64,000 nt of DNA from the NCBI GenBank assembly GCA_022414725.1, contig CM039463.1, positions 37,036,360 to 37,100,359 of the forward strand, read 5' to 3'. Each line of letters starts with the position of its first letter. Within the stretch, counting starts at the first letter, position 1. The DNA comes from Microglena sp. YARC. Lineage: Eukaryota > Chlorophyta > Chlorophyceae > Chlamydomonadales > Chlamydomonadaceae. The position numbers and the translations under genes were made by a program. Shown in pieces: positions 1 to 11,130 of the stretch. The notes beneath the pieces were generated by a model. The model was not told the origin of the DNA and did no database searches. It saw nothing but the letters and a program-made list of their open reading frames with translations.

Positions 1-1
1 C

Positions 2-447
2 AACCCCACACTTAAAACGCTCACCTCCAACAAACCATCCAAGCCTAACCTTCCTGCCCCCACTAGACCTGCCATACCCGACAGCAACAAGATGCGCCAG
101 AGCAGGATCTTTGGAGCAGAACCACCTACCAAGAAACCTGCACTCCCTCAAACTCCCAAAAAACTTTCTCTCCCTAATAAAAGAAGCAAAACGGACCACA
201 CTGCCACCTATCCCGTTCACCATCAACAAACTGCACTATACACCACTAACATTACATCCTCTAACTGCAGAGGCATAGGATCTTCTTGGGAAATGCTTTA
301 TGACCACATTAGGACACATAAAAATGACATAGTTATTTTAAACGAAACTAAACTCACTTCCAATAGGAAAAGTATCATGAACATGATTAAATTAGACATG
401 CCAGACTACCACTTTCACCACAGCAGCAAAACCATCCAACAAGCTAC
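2..447 (+). pseudogene. LINE polyprotein, N-terminal part with start of AP endonuclease
   Basis: This is an open frame running in from the window edge and cut at 447 by the copia insertion. The first ~85 codons are Lys/Pro/Thr-rich. They are followed by a block (about 250-420) reading SNCRGIG then NETKL, which matches the early strands and catalytic Glu of exonuclease-endonuclease-phosphatase (AP-type) domains of non-LTR retrotransposons. The frame continues directly at 7341 if the copia element and one copy of its 5-bp target duplication are removed. The two pieces are therefore one gene split by insertion. The product would nick target DNA for target-primed reverse transcription. The true start lies outside the window or at the ATG at 92, so the extent of the N-terminus is uncertain. 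Confidence 0.75.
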
Positions 448-798
448 TATCAGCATGAATTGCGGTGCTCTCACGCGTTTTATGACTTGGTGACTACTTA
501 TGTACTTCCTTAGAACTATCGGCTCTGCCAGTACTGTGTCATCCTTCATGACTCAGTGACAGCTTCCTGTTGGCTGCGTCACCGGTCTCTCACTGACACG
601 CTCTGTATTACCTGTGCCCTGCTCAAGATTCTTGGCTTAGGTTCTAGTCAGGTTACAGGCATCCGCCTTTCCCACCGCTGGTGTCCTTTGGGCGTCCGCC
701 TGTCCTTGTAAAGCTATTCTCGTCTCCGTGTATAGATTGGTGCGTCTGTTCCGCTGCTTTCATCTCTGTCTACTCTACGGAGTGCATACAAGCTGATA
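448..798 (+). repeat. 5' LTR of copia element
   Basis: This 351-bp LTR begins TATCAGC and ends GCTGATA, a perfect 7-bp terminal inverted repeat instead of the usual TG...CA. It is nearly identical to the 3' LTR at 6991-7340; visible differences are a few substitutions and one extra G near 690. The 5-bp target duplication abuts it at 443-447. Confidence 0.92.
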
Positions 799-836
799 GG
801 TTATACGGTCCTTCATTTACTACCACTGCTCGTTAA

Positions 837-2983
837 ATGCTACTTCCGCGAGGGCCTCCTGCCGGCTTTCCGAAACTCAATGCTAACAATGGTGTTTCAT
901 GGACGCGCGGGATGCGCAGTGTCATTGTTAGCAATGGCTGCGACTTTGTCTTTCCAACGGAGGTCAAGGTTCCTTTCGATTGGCTAGATGATTGCGCGCC
1001 AGCGGCCTCTGCTGCCGGAGAGGAGGATCCTTCCGCCATCGTGGAAGTAACCCCCCCCGATCAATCCTCCAACTTTACGGTTCCTTCTCGTATTGTTCAA
1101 CGCCTCTCCCCTGCAGTTGAGGATGTTCTGATGAATCTGTGTTGTGTACAGACACAGATCATTCGGTACGCAACAGAGCCGAAGCCTCCTACTGCCCGCT
1201 TCAGCGAAGATGATGACTTTTCTGAGGTACTGATGATGATGATGACTTGAAGAGTGCTACGAGTGCTGACTTCGGTGGAGTGACTCCGTCGGCTGCTGCT
1301 ACTCGGGTATTTGAGACTTCTACAGTTTCGCCGGTTTATGAGCATGCTCCTCAGTATGCGCCTCCGCCTGTGTCGTCGCCTGAGTTTAAGCCCGAGCCTT
1401 CGTCTGCGCCTCCGCTTGTGCCTCCTCCACTGGTTCACCCGGATGTGGCCAAGCCGACTTTGATGAAGAGTGCTGCTTCTTTCACCTCTGCATCTGTTCC
1501 CATGGAGCGTGGCCTCCCTGGCTACCATACTCGTGCTCGTGAAGCTGCTGCTTCTTCTGCCCGCACATCTGCTGCTGGTCCCTCGCAGGAGCCCCCTCCG
1601 CCTCCGCCGGTGGAGCTTCCTCCTGCCCCTGGCCCTCCTCCTGCTCTACCTTCGCTGTCATGCCAGTCTTGGGAGCATCTGCTCACTGGAGGACCTCCTC
1701 CGAATCTGCAGCTGAAGCACTTCCGTCTGATCAACCAAGCTCGACGTGATGGTGAGTCCATGAACCGCACTCTGTACGGTCGGATGGACATGCAAGCTAC
1801 TATGGCTAATGTGAGTGTAAAGCTAAAACATCGTCGAGTGATGGCATTCTCTGAGCTGGGTTCCCAGTGTCGGTCCTTTCTTGGTCCAGTCACTTCCGGG
1901 ATCAGATATCCCCCTGATAATGGTGTCTCCTTTGGTGGCGTGGGGCGTAGGAATCATGAAAGGCTGGGTTACCAGTTTGTGAAAGTACCCATCCCTTTCT
2001 GTCCGGTTAACCCTGATTTCGAGTTGGTAGTGAGTGTTGCGAGGTCCCTGCCTGAGATTAGGACCTTAGATGACCAGCGCGCTTATGACGCTGGTCTTGC
2101 TGCTGAGTATTTTTTGGATATTCGTAAGTCTTTGGCTCCTCTGACCCCTGCTCCTGCTGCTGGATCTTCGGCCTCTCATGGTGAGTCTCGGGTGGATCCT
2201 GCACTGTTGGGTTTCAGTGCCCTGCCCCTGGACCGTCAGGAGTTCATGTGCTTAACCATGATGCTCGCGAACATGGAGGATGATATGGTCAAGGTATACC
2301 AGGACTTTGCCAAACCTCGGGATATCTTTCTTGATATCCAGAAGAGGCAGTCCGATGCCCTTGCCTCTAGAGTCCCTCTCATGCGCGCCGAGCTTCTTGG
2401 TGTACACATGGGCCCTTCTGACCGCGTAGATGATTTCTTTCGCAAGGTTCGCGGTCTCTGCGCTGACCTCCGCAGTGCTGGGCATCCGGTGACTCAGCGT
2501 CACGCCATGGAAACTATAGTTCAGGGTATCCGTCTGATCCGCTTTGAGTCGCTGCGGATCAAGTATGGTACGTTGTTAGCTAACAGACAGCCTGTTGATT
2601 ACTGGTCTTGTCTTGAGGAATATAGGTCTCTTGACATCTTGAACATAGCTCTCCCCAAGTCCGACTCCAGACATCCTGGTTGGTCCCGGGACGCTCCCCA
2701 GGTTCCTGCCAATGCTGCATTTCAGCGTGGGCAGGGATCTGGTTCTCAGGGTTCCGGTTCCCTCAAGAAACGTCTGGATTGCACTTGGGGCCCATGCCCC
2801 AGCAAGACGACCCACTCGGAGGATCGCTGTTTTACGAAGCACCCGCACCTGCGAAGGACCAGGCCTGGTGTACCGGTTACTGCTCCAGTGCCCATTGCCT
2901 TGGCCCTTCCGGGTGCGCTTACTCCAAAGCAGCTGTCCTCCCTGCAGGCCCAGATTGATGGTTTTGCTATGGCCAAGAAATAG
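837..2983 (+). pseudogene. gag: copia Gag polyprotein, frameshifted near 1227
   Basis: Two overlapping frames (837-1250 and about 1230-2983) fit one Gag reading frame broken by a one-base indel in the acidic run around 1215-1247, where Ser-Glu-Asp-rich sequence continues as a Gly-Thr-Asp run in the next frame. The middle is Pro/Ala-rich (about 1350-1650), followed by a helical region resembling a capsid. Near the C-terminus a Cys-x4-Cys...His...Cys cluster (CTWGPC to DRC, about 2778-2830) looks like a divergent zinc knuckle for RNA packaging. The start at ATG 837 lies 39 bp after the LTR. This is the only gag copy in the window, because the downstream tandem duplication begins within pol. Confidence 0.8.
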
Positions 2984-3051
2984 GAGGTAAGCTCTGTCCT
3001 ATTCTCCTGCACTTCGAAGTTTTCAAATGTCTGTAGTCCGAGCCTGTCTAA

Positions 3052-6000
3052 TGTATCTGGCATGTTGATTCTGGAGCTGGGATGTCAATCACAGGTGATC
3101 TATCTCTGTTCACTGTGTATCATGCTTCTGAGGATGGGCCAGCAGTTAAATTTGGTGATGGAGTGGTTCAACGGTCGGTGGGTCAGGGATCCATTGTGTT
3201 ATGTAGTGATTGGTTACCAACATCAATCACTTTAACTGATGTTCTCTATATCCCTCACTGTCCGGTGAACCTCCTGTCAGTCAATGCTGTGGCTCATGCT
3301 CACAACTGCAAGATTTCTTTTGATAGTCTTAGTTGTACTGCCACTCAGGGCTCTTCTGTCCTCTGGTCTTTCCCTGCCTCCGGTGATGGTGTGTACAAAT
3401 TTACCTGTAGGCCTTGTCACACCCCTCGTGGCCGTTTGTTGAGTGCTGTACATTATCCAGTTTTTGCACTTGATGTTGATGAGGATGGTGGAGTTGTTAT
3501 CCCTACCACTCCTGAATGGTTGTGGCATAGGCGGCTGGGTCACCCTGGCTATGACGCCATGCACAACCTTGTCAGAAAGGGTTTGGTTAGAAACTTACCC
3601 CTCACTCTCAAACAAGTGAAAAGACTGTCTAAGATCCCATGTGATGCTTGTCAAAAGGCTAAGGCAAAACGTATCCCTTTTCCTCAAGAAAGCCAAACTA
3701 AGATCCGTGCACCTTTACAACGCCTTCACTTGGACATCATGGGACCATTTCATATTAGGGGCTTGCGTGGGGAGTTTTATGTTCTGTGTCTCACAGACCA
3801 ATACTCTGGCTATGCTGAGGTACTGTGCTTGAGGACCAAGGGTGAAGCTCCCTTAGCAGTTCAAACTACCATCCTCAGATGGATGACTCAGCTGCATGGT
3901 TTTGTTTTCAAGTGTCTCAGATCTGACAGGGCTCAGGAATTTCTAGTAAAAGTGGTTCGAGGATTGGTTAGAATCGGTTGGTGCTGTGCATGAATTATCT
4001 ATGGCATAAACTGCTCAGCAGAATGCGACTGTGGAAAGGTACAATGGGGTCTTGCAGAACATAGCTAGGAGTATCCACTTGGAGTCTAAGCTTACTAAGT
4101 CTTTCTGGCCCTATGCCTTCCTAGCTGCTTGTTACCTACGTAACCGGCTGCCCAATCAGGGTGACAAGACTCCTTATGAGTTGTTCTTTGGGGTTCTACC
4201 TGATGTGTCGTTGTTGCGTGTGTTTGGTTGCCCTTGCTATGTTACCTTAGTCAATGGGAAGAAACGCAACAAGCTAGACGAAAGGGCGTTATCTGGTAGA
4301 CTGGTTGGGTATTCTCTGGTGAGCAAGGGTTATTTTGTTTGGGTTCCTAAGTTGCGCCAGGTAGTAGAGAGTCGTGATGTACTTTTCTATGAGCAGTTTA
4401 GCTATAACTGCATACCTGGGCTGTCCCCTTATGACGGGTCACCGTATGTTTCTCGCATCCCTGCTGCCATCAACAGACATATGCCTGATTCTACGGTTAA
4501 TGCCTTAGATCCCTTACCAACCCCAATTGTCGACCGCTGCCCTGGTCATGGGATGACTTTGCGTCCCAGGTCAGGGGCTGATGGTGCTGCATTGCGTGTG
4601 AAGGTACTGGACGGGTGGGATTCCGAAGTTCTTTCAGACGTAAATTTACCCGAATCTCAGGGGGTCGCCAGGCCCTCCTCTGCGCCACGTTTCGTCGGCG
4701 AAGCTCTAGGATTAGGACAGCCTCAGGTCATAGTGGAGCCTGATATAGGTCCACTGTCCACTAGTTGCCACCCCCCGTCCACCTGTTCGGATGGCTCGCG
4801 GGCGCTGTTGATCCCTTCGCCTCCTGCTGTCCCTGATGGTTTACACCGGACAAGGCATTGTAACGATGTGGCCGTCACCGAGAGTGTGAGTGTTGATCTT
4901 GAACACTGGTCCGGGTCTGATACTGCGTATGGCTGGGGTGTTCCGGTCGACCCAGGCTTCGATGACATAGAGGCAAAGAATGCCGGCCTTGTTCAACCAG
5001 GCATTAGTGCTGCGCTGGGGGCTTTACTACCGGTTACTGCTGATACTGCTGATATCCCCGCTGCTCATGTACAAGTACACTGCTTGTACGTGGGGGCATA
5101 TATTTCCACCTCCACTGAACTAACCTTTAAAGCTGCCATGCTTCCTACCAACCCTGACAGGGATCAATGGCTGCTTGCTATGAAGGATGAGATGGCGTCC
5201 CTACATGCCCATGGTACTTGGGCACTCACTCCACAGCCTCCTAAGCAGAGGATCCTGTCTGGCAGGTGGTTATTTGTGAAGAAGGTTGGGGTTGATGGTT
5301 CTGTGGTCCGTGGTTTTCTGCAGCGTCCTGGGCTGGACTTTCATGACGTATATGCCCCCGTCTCCTCTAAAGCAGGTCTGAGGGTGCTCCTGGCTGCCAT
5401 CACTCATAGGAAGATGTTTGTTCGGCAGCTGGACATCAAGACTGCATTTCTGAATGCTAAGCTAGAACCTGGTCTGGACCTGTACTGCCACCAGCCTGAG
5501 GGCTTTAAGGTACTTGGTCCTAACGGTGTTCCCCTTGTGTGCAAACTGATCAATTCCCTTTATGGTTTGAAGCAGGCGCCCAGGGCTTGGAGTAGGGATG
5601 TCAAGCGGGTTTTGGTTGCACATGGATTTACTATGTGCAAGGCAGAACCTGCTCTGTATTTTATGAGGGATTCTATTGGTGGGTGGAGCTATGTCCTGAC
5701 CTATGTTGATGATTTTATCTGTGCTTTTAGTGAGCTGGATAGGTATGCTTTGCTGATCAAGGCTATGGAGAAAGCTGGCTGGGAGGTCAAAGAAATGGGT
5801 GTACCGGTTCAGTTCCTCTCATTGGACATGGCTGTTACACTTGACTCTGCCGGCAGGTGTGTTCAGATCAACCTCTCCCAGCACTCCTACATTGTTGATC
5901 TGGTGGAGCAGTTTGGTCTTACTGCTGCTGCCAAGCCCAAGTTTGGTGCCCCCATGGCCAAGTCCACCGTCACTGACCCCCCTGGAGACCCCCTGCCCTC

Positions 6001-6673
6001 TAATAGCCAGAACCTATCTCTTGTGGGTGCTTTGCTATACCTGGCTACTTGCACCAGGCCTGATATTTCTTTTGCTGTGAGCTACCTGTCCAGGTTTTCT
6101 GCTCACTCTACCGTTCCCCTCTGGGGGGCAGCCAAGCGTTTGCTCTTGTATTTGAGATCACATTCCCACCTGGGACTCACTTACACCCACAGCCCTGAGT
6201 TCTCTTTCACTGTCTTTAGTGACTCATCCTTTGCTGATGATGGGTCTGACAGGAGGTCTCAGACTGGCTTTGCTGTGCTTGCTGGGGGGTGCGTAGTGAA
6301 CTGGATGAGCAAGAGGCAGCCCACTGTTGCCATTAGCTCTAGTGAGGCTGAGTATCAGGCCCTGTCTCAGACTGCCAGGGAGGTGCAATGGTTGAAGAAG
6401 TTGAGGGTCGATCTGGGTCTGCCTTGTGACCTGGTTACCATTCAGGGTGACAACTTAGGGTCTCTGAGTTGGGCCAATGACTGGCAGCTACTCCCTCGCA
6501 GCAAGCACATTGATGTTATTCATCACTACATCAAGGAGCTGGTGGAGGATGGTCAACTAGATGTTGCCTATGTTAACACCAAGGACAACTGTGCTGACCC
6601 CTTCACCAAGCCCCTTGATCCTGCTGTGTTCTGGAGGTTTGTCCGAATGCTAGGAACGACCGCTTCTTCTTAG
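3052..6673 (+). pseudogene. pol: copia Pol (protease, integrase, RT, RNase H), broken near 3950 and 4010
   Basis: Protease is marked by HVDSGAG (from 3061). Integrase shows an HHCC zinc module (WHRRLGHPG to CDACQ, about 3520-3650) and the catalytic core LHLDIMGPF, RSDRAQEF and the Glu in VERYNG. Reverse transcriptase has LDIKTAFLNA, LYGLKQAPRAW and the YVDD active site (about 5700). RNase H has SDSSFADD, SSSEAEYQAL and the C-terminal SKHIDV. An extra A near 3950 and a TAA near 4010 break the frame; the second copy (11131-14300) lacks both. A stop at 3049-3051 separates this frame from Gag, so Pol would need frameshifting or readthrough. The product would copy and integrate the element. Confidence 0.93.
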
Positions 6674-6990
6674 GGTTATTTTTTTTTTCTCTGGTTACAT
6701 CGGTTTCTTTGGTTATCATTGTTTGGCATTAGGTTCCTATTCCCGGATCGGGTTTTCTATACCGTTGTTCCCCATCTTTGATATTCGGTCTTCATCTTTT
6801 TCTAACTTGGCAATTTTTTTGTTTTTGCCTTGTTTCATTCCTTCCTATCACCCTTTGGGTTCCATTTGAAGTTCTCTCGATTTTTTCGGCGTTCTTTGAT
6901 TTTTTTTTTTAATCTGTTACATATAGTTCTATGTCCCCAGTGCCATAGGTGTAGAAGTAGTATTGTATGTCACCTGTGTCATAGGTGGAG
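6674..6990 (+). other. copia 3' untranslated region
   Basis: This is a T-rich, gene-free stretch between the pol stop and the 3' LTR, containing T runs of 8-10 and a repeated CCATAGGTG / TCATAGGTG motif. The purine-rich GGTGGAG directly before the LTR is the only candidate polypurine tract for plus-strand priming and is weak. The same sequence recurs at 14301-14615 in the tandem copy. Confidence 0.7.
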
Positions 6991-7340
6991 TATCAGCATG
7001 AATTGCGGTGCTCTCACGCGTTTTATGGCTTGGTGACTACTTATGTACTTCCTTAGAACTATCGGCTCTGCCAGTACTGTGTCATCCTTCATGACTCAGT
7101 GACAGCTTCCTGTTGGCTGCGTCACCGGTCTCTCACTGACACGCTCTGTATTACCTGTGCCCTGCTTAAGATTCCTGGCTTAGGTTCTAGTCAGGTTACA
7201 GGCATCCGCCTTTCCCACCGCTGGTGTCCTTTGGCGTCCGCCTGTCCTTGTAAAGCTATTCTCGTCTCCGTGTATAGATTGGTGCGTCTGTTCCGCTGCT
7301 TTCATCTCTGTCTACTCTACGGAGTGCATACAAGCTGATA
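6991..7340 (+). repeat. 3' LTR of copia element
   Basis: This 350-bp LTR begins TATCAGC and ends GCTGATA, followed by the target duplication GCTAC at 7341-7345. It is about 99% identical by eye to 448-798. LINE coding sequence resumes immediately after the target duplication. Confidence 0.93.
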
Positions 7341-8732
7341 GCTACTAACCTCAACAACACTGTTACCCACTCAGCTGGTGCCATCACCCTTATTAAGAAA
7401 ACACTCACTACTCATCCTATTAATCATGAGGTTCCTACTGAAATAGCTGGCCACCTCACACACCAAACCATTAACAACACTACACACATCTTGGGTGTCT
7501 ATATGCCATGCAATGACCCCACCAAACGTGCTGCAATCTACAATCACATTCCCTATATTATCTCAAAAAACCCCACTCACCAATACATAGCAGGGGGCGA
7601 CTGGAATGCTGTCTACTACCCTACAGACAGGAGCAGCACAACCAACCACCCTGAGGACTACACCCACCAGCAACACTTTAGTAAGTACTTAATTAAACTT
7701 CAACCTTCTCCACGTCCTCACACTTACTACACTTACACAGACAACCATCCCTATAGCAGCAGGATTGACGATATTATCCTTATCAACCCCCCTTTAGGAA
7801 CTACAGTGACAGAAGTCGTCCACCAGATGGGAGACACTTTGGACCACATGGCCTTGGAACACCACATCACTTCTGCCCTCTTCCCCCCTCCCAATCTTGA
7901 CACTCCCCCTACTGACCCAACTCCTCAGCTACAGCTCCCACTTAAGCAACAAGACATGGCTAAGGCCAGAGAAGCAATTTCTCAACAATTCCTGCACCAA
8001 TTTCAGTACAGCCATACCAATATAGAAGCAGCATGGACTCTTGCACAATCCCTCCTGGGAGAGGACAAAACACCCTCACGCATCCAATCCATAAGGCAGG
8101 AACTCAAATCTTCAATCCCTGAAGACCTCAACAGCATGACTGAACACCTCATGACAACCTTACGCCAAGCCCTCACCATTATGACTGACATATGTCCTAC
8201 TAAACCCACTACTCCAGGTATCTTCCTTTCCCGGCAACTTGCCAAATCATTTAGGAAAATTAACTACCACATTAAACATATTAAATCATTACGCACAGCC
8301 TCCAATTATCTTAACCAACCAGCCTATGATGAACTTCGAATCAAACCTCTCACAATTCAAACTTACTCTCCCTACACTAAAACTCAAATTCAGCACCACC
8401 TTCAGAACCTACTCCTATCTGACTACCGTCTATCTTTAACTGAGGATATTCACAACAGCATTGCAGAACAACGTACCATGCAGGCAGCACTTAAAGAGGA
8501 ACGGATAACCTCATCTATCAAGAAGTTTCGGCGTCGTCTCAGCACCCAGGCAAGGTAAACACATAGATTCATTTTTTCCCCTGAAGACCACAAACATACT
8601 TCCACTGCCTTGCTGGACACGAAAACCCACACACTTAGCATTAGCACCCAGGGCCTCCTGTACATCATGACCAGACACATGGAAACTCTTATGTCACCAC
8701 AACCCCCCCCCATTTCAGCCAACTACACTGAG

Positions 8733-8763
<31 letters not shown>

Positions 8764-11129
8764 ATGGGTCCACCAAATTGACAAATATCACCTGGAAACC
8801 CCAGCTAACTCCATTCAACACACAGCTTCTCCCTACACTTACCTCTCTTTCTCAACCACTTTTACTGACTGCATCCGCAAGCTTGCCACCAATAAAGCAA
8901 CTGGACCAGATGGCATCCCCAACGAGCTCATCCTCTGCCTCCCAACTGAAATGCACCAAATCATCCACAAACTTATGCAACTTGCATGGGTCCTAGGGGA
9001 AACCCCGGACTGCTGGAAAATTTCTCACACAGTTATGCTCTTTAAGAAATCAGACCCGTGTCTCCCACAAAATTACAGACCGATAGGACTCAACAACGCA
9101 GTGGCCAAGCTATGGACCTCCTTGGTCACAAACACTCTCACAACTTACTCTGAAACTAACCATATTCTCAGTGCCTGCCAGGAAGGATTTCGAAAGGACA
9201 AGAGCACTTCCCGACAACTTCTCAACCTTCTCCACAATATAGAGGACGCTGCCCTCTTTCATCAAGATCTTTTTGCTGCCTACTTTGACTTTAGCTCAGC
9301 CTTCAACATGATTGATCACCAGAAATTACTGTGCATCATGCACAATCTTGGTTACACGCATGACACAATAGACACAATTAAGGGCATTTACACTAACTCA
9401 ACCACCCATATCCTTCTCAACAACACGCCTGGCTCCGTCTCCTATCTCCATCACCAGAGGCACCATACAGGGAGACACCCTGTCCCCTCTCCTCTTCATC
9501 ATCTTTCTAGAACCCCTCCACAGATGGCTCCGCTCTGGAGGGCGGGGTTACAGAGCAGCGTCCCTACCTGCCGCAACAGCTGATGAGCATCATACTAGTA
9601 GCTTGGGCTACGCTGACGACACTGCCGTCCTCACTAGTACCGCGGAGGATCTTCGAATCCAGTGTGGTAAGGTTCAACAATTTAGTGTCTGGTCTGGCAT
9701 CCCACTTAATGCCACTAAATGTGTGGTCAGTGGCATTCTCCACAAATCCCACCCCTCCCATCCTACCCACAACAACACCCTTAAACAACGCCTAAACAAA
9801 ATACCTCTGGGTGACTCTTATGCAACATACCAACCTCCTGACATGGCCTACAAATACCTTGGGGTCCACATTTCTCTCACTCTTAATTGGAAAACTCAAC
9901 TACACGCCACCATAGCAACCATTCATTCTAAAGGACTGAGTATTCTAACCAAAGCCAAACCCAGAGCAACTCCAGATCAATGTGTCCGCATTATCACACA
10001 ATGTATACGTGCAGCTATTAAATATCCCATGATAGTAGCCCCCTTCTCACTCACTGACATCCACGCCATTGATAGAGCAGTCCTCAAAACGGTCAAACTC
10101 TGCTGCACACTTCCTAGATCCTTTCCCACTCGAGCCCTTCAACTTCCTAAAACAGAAGCAGGTCTCGGAGTTCCCTCCCTACTTACAGAGTACACTCAAA
10201 TCACGGCTTCAGCCCTTACACAAGCCATGAACGATCAGGGCCATCTTGGCATTCTCACCAGAGCCCTTCTTAATAAAACTACTGCCACTATGACTACACT
10301 CAACCCTCTCTCTCTTTCCTCTAAACATACAGTTAACACACATGTCTCTAGCCCGACAACTTGATATCCTTAGCCAATCCAGCATCAAACTCACTTGGAA
10401 TGACACAGAACTCCTGGACAAACTTAACATCCACCCCCTACCTTCTCCTCCTCATGCCATACCTATCAAACTCATGACCCCCTTCCACGACTTGAATATT
10501 TATACCTACCATGACCTGGTCACACCTACGGGAACCCACCTCATCAGCACTACTGATCTCCCCCTTATTACTTCCTTCAAGATAGATTAGAAAACATCAC
10601 AGACGCTCTCTTAACCTTCTCACAGCCCACCTAACTCTGGCTAAATTCGACTACCCCCTCACCCACACTGAACCCCTCCCGCTCATGCACCGCCAGCTCG
10701 CAGCCGAATACGCAGTCACACCTAACACTACTGACATTATCAAACTCCCACCCACCACTGACTTTATTGCCACCCCTACCCAACGCTACTACTCCTCCAC
10801 CCCTCTAACTGACGCAGACTACGGGGCGGAATCCCTTGGGGACATCGAAGGGAACCAAGCAATGGTGGGCATGGCCTACGACAACTGCCGACAGCTACGC
10901 GCAGCGTGCGTGGGGCTGCAACAGTAAAGACGAAACCTGGGCGGCCCGCCACTACCTGTGTAAATCCTGGATTCACCATAGCACCTCAGCGCGATTTTTC
11001 CGCCACTACGCCATAACTAAAACTTCCCACCCTGACAGGACCCGCGAGGCTATGCTCTGCCCAACGGCCAACGCTCCTGCACCGCCAACTCGCTTACTCC
11101 ATCTCACCTATGGCTCCCAATACAAAGCT
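7341..11129 (+). pseudogene. LINE polyprotein (AP endonuclease + reverse transcriptase), first right-hand copy, 3' truncated
   Basis: This continues the LINE frame cut at 447. Endonuclease motifs GGDWNAV (about 7600), SRIDDI (about 7760) and the DHMALEHH catalytic His region (about 7840) complete the AP-endonuclease domain. A linker contains a ~33-base poly-C run (about 8731-8763). Reverse transcriptase follows: NKATGPDGIPNE, YRPIGLNN, FDFSSAFNMIDH and the GYADDTAVL active site (about 9600). The frame is interrupted by a TAA near 8556 (CAA in the second copy) and by indels, including around the C run. The copy ends at 11129, where it abruptly joins copia pol sequence, so its RNase H and C-terminus are missing. 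Confidence 0.88.
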
Positions 11130-11130
11130 C

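Larger units (their letters stand above)
448..7340 (+). mobile_element. Ty1/copia LTR retrotransposon inserted in a LINE
   Basis: The element is 6,893 bp long and bounded by two ~350-bp LTRs, with a 5-bp direct repeat GCTAC on each side (443-447 and 7341-7345). Gene order is gag, protease, integrase, reverse transcriptase, RNase H, which defines the copia superfamily (integrase before RT). The LTRs differ at only a handful of positions, so insertion was recent relative to the LINE it interrupts. Gag and pol both carry frameshifts or a stop, so this copy is non-autonomous as sequenced, although some indels may be sequencing errors. No standard TGG-starting primer binding site is visible just after the 5' LTR. 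Confidence 0.95.

Noticed and set aside
799..836. Primer binding site after the 5' LTR
   Set aside because: The sequence GGTTATACGGTCC does not begin TGG and could not be matched to a tRNA 3' end by eye.
2984..3051. Short intron between copia gag and pol (GAG|GTAAGC ... CTGTAG)
   Set aside because: Splice-like dinucleotides are present but the spacing is very short and no spliced pol is needed in copia elements; frameshift or mutation is equally likely.
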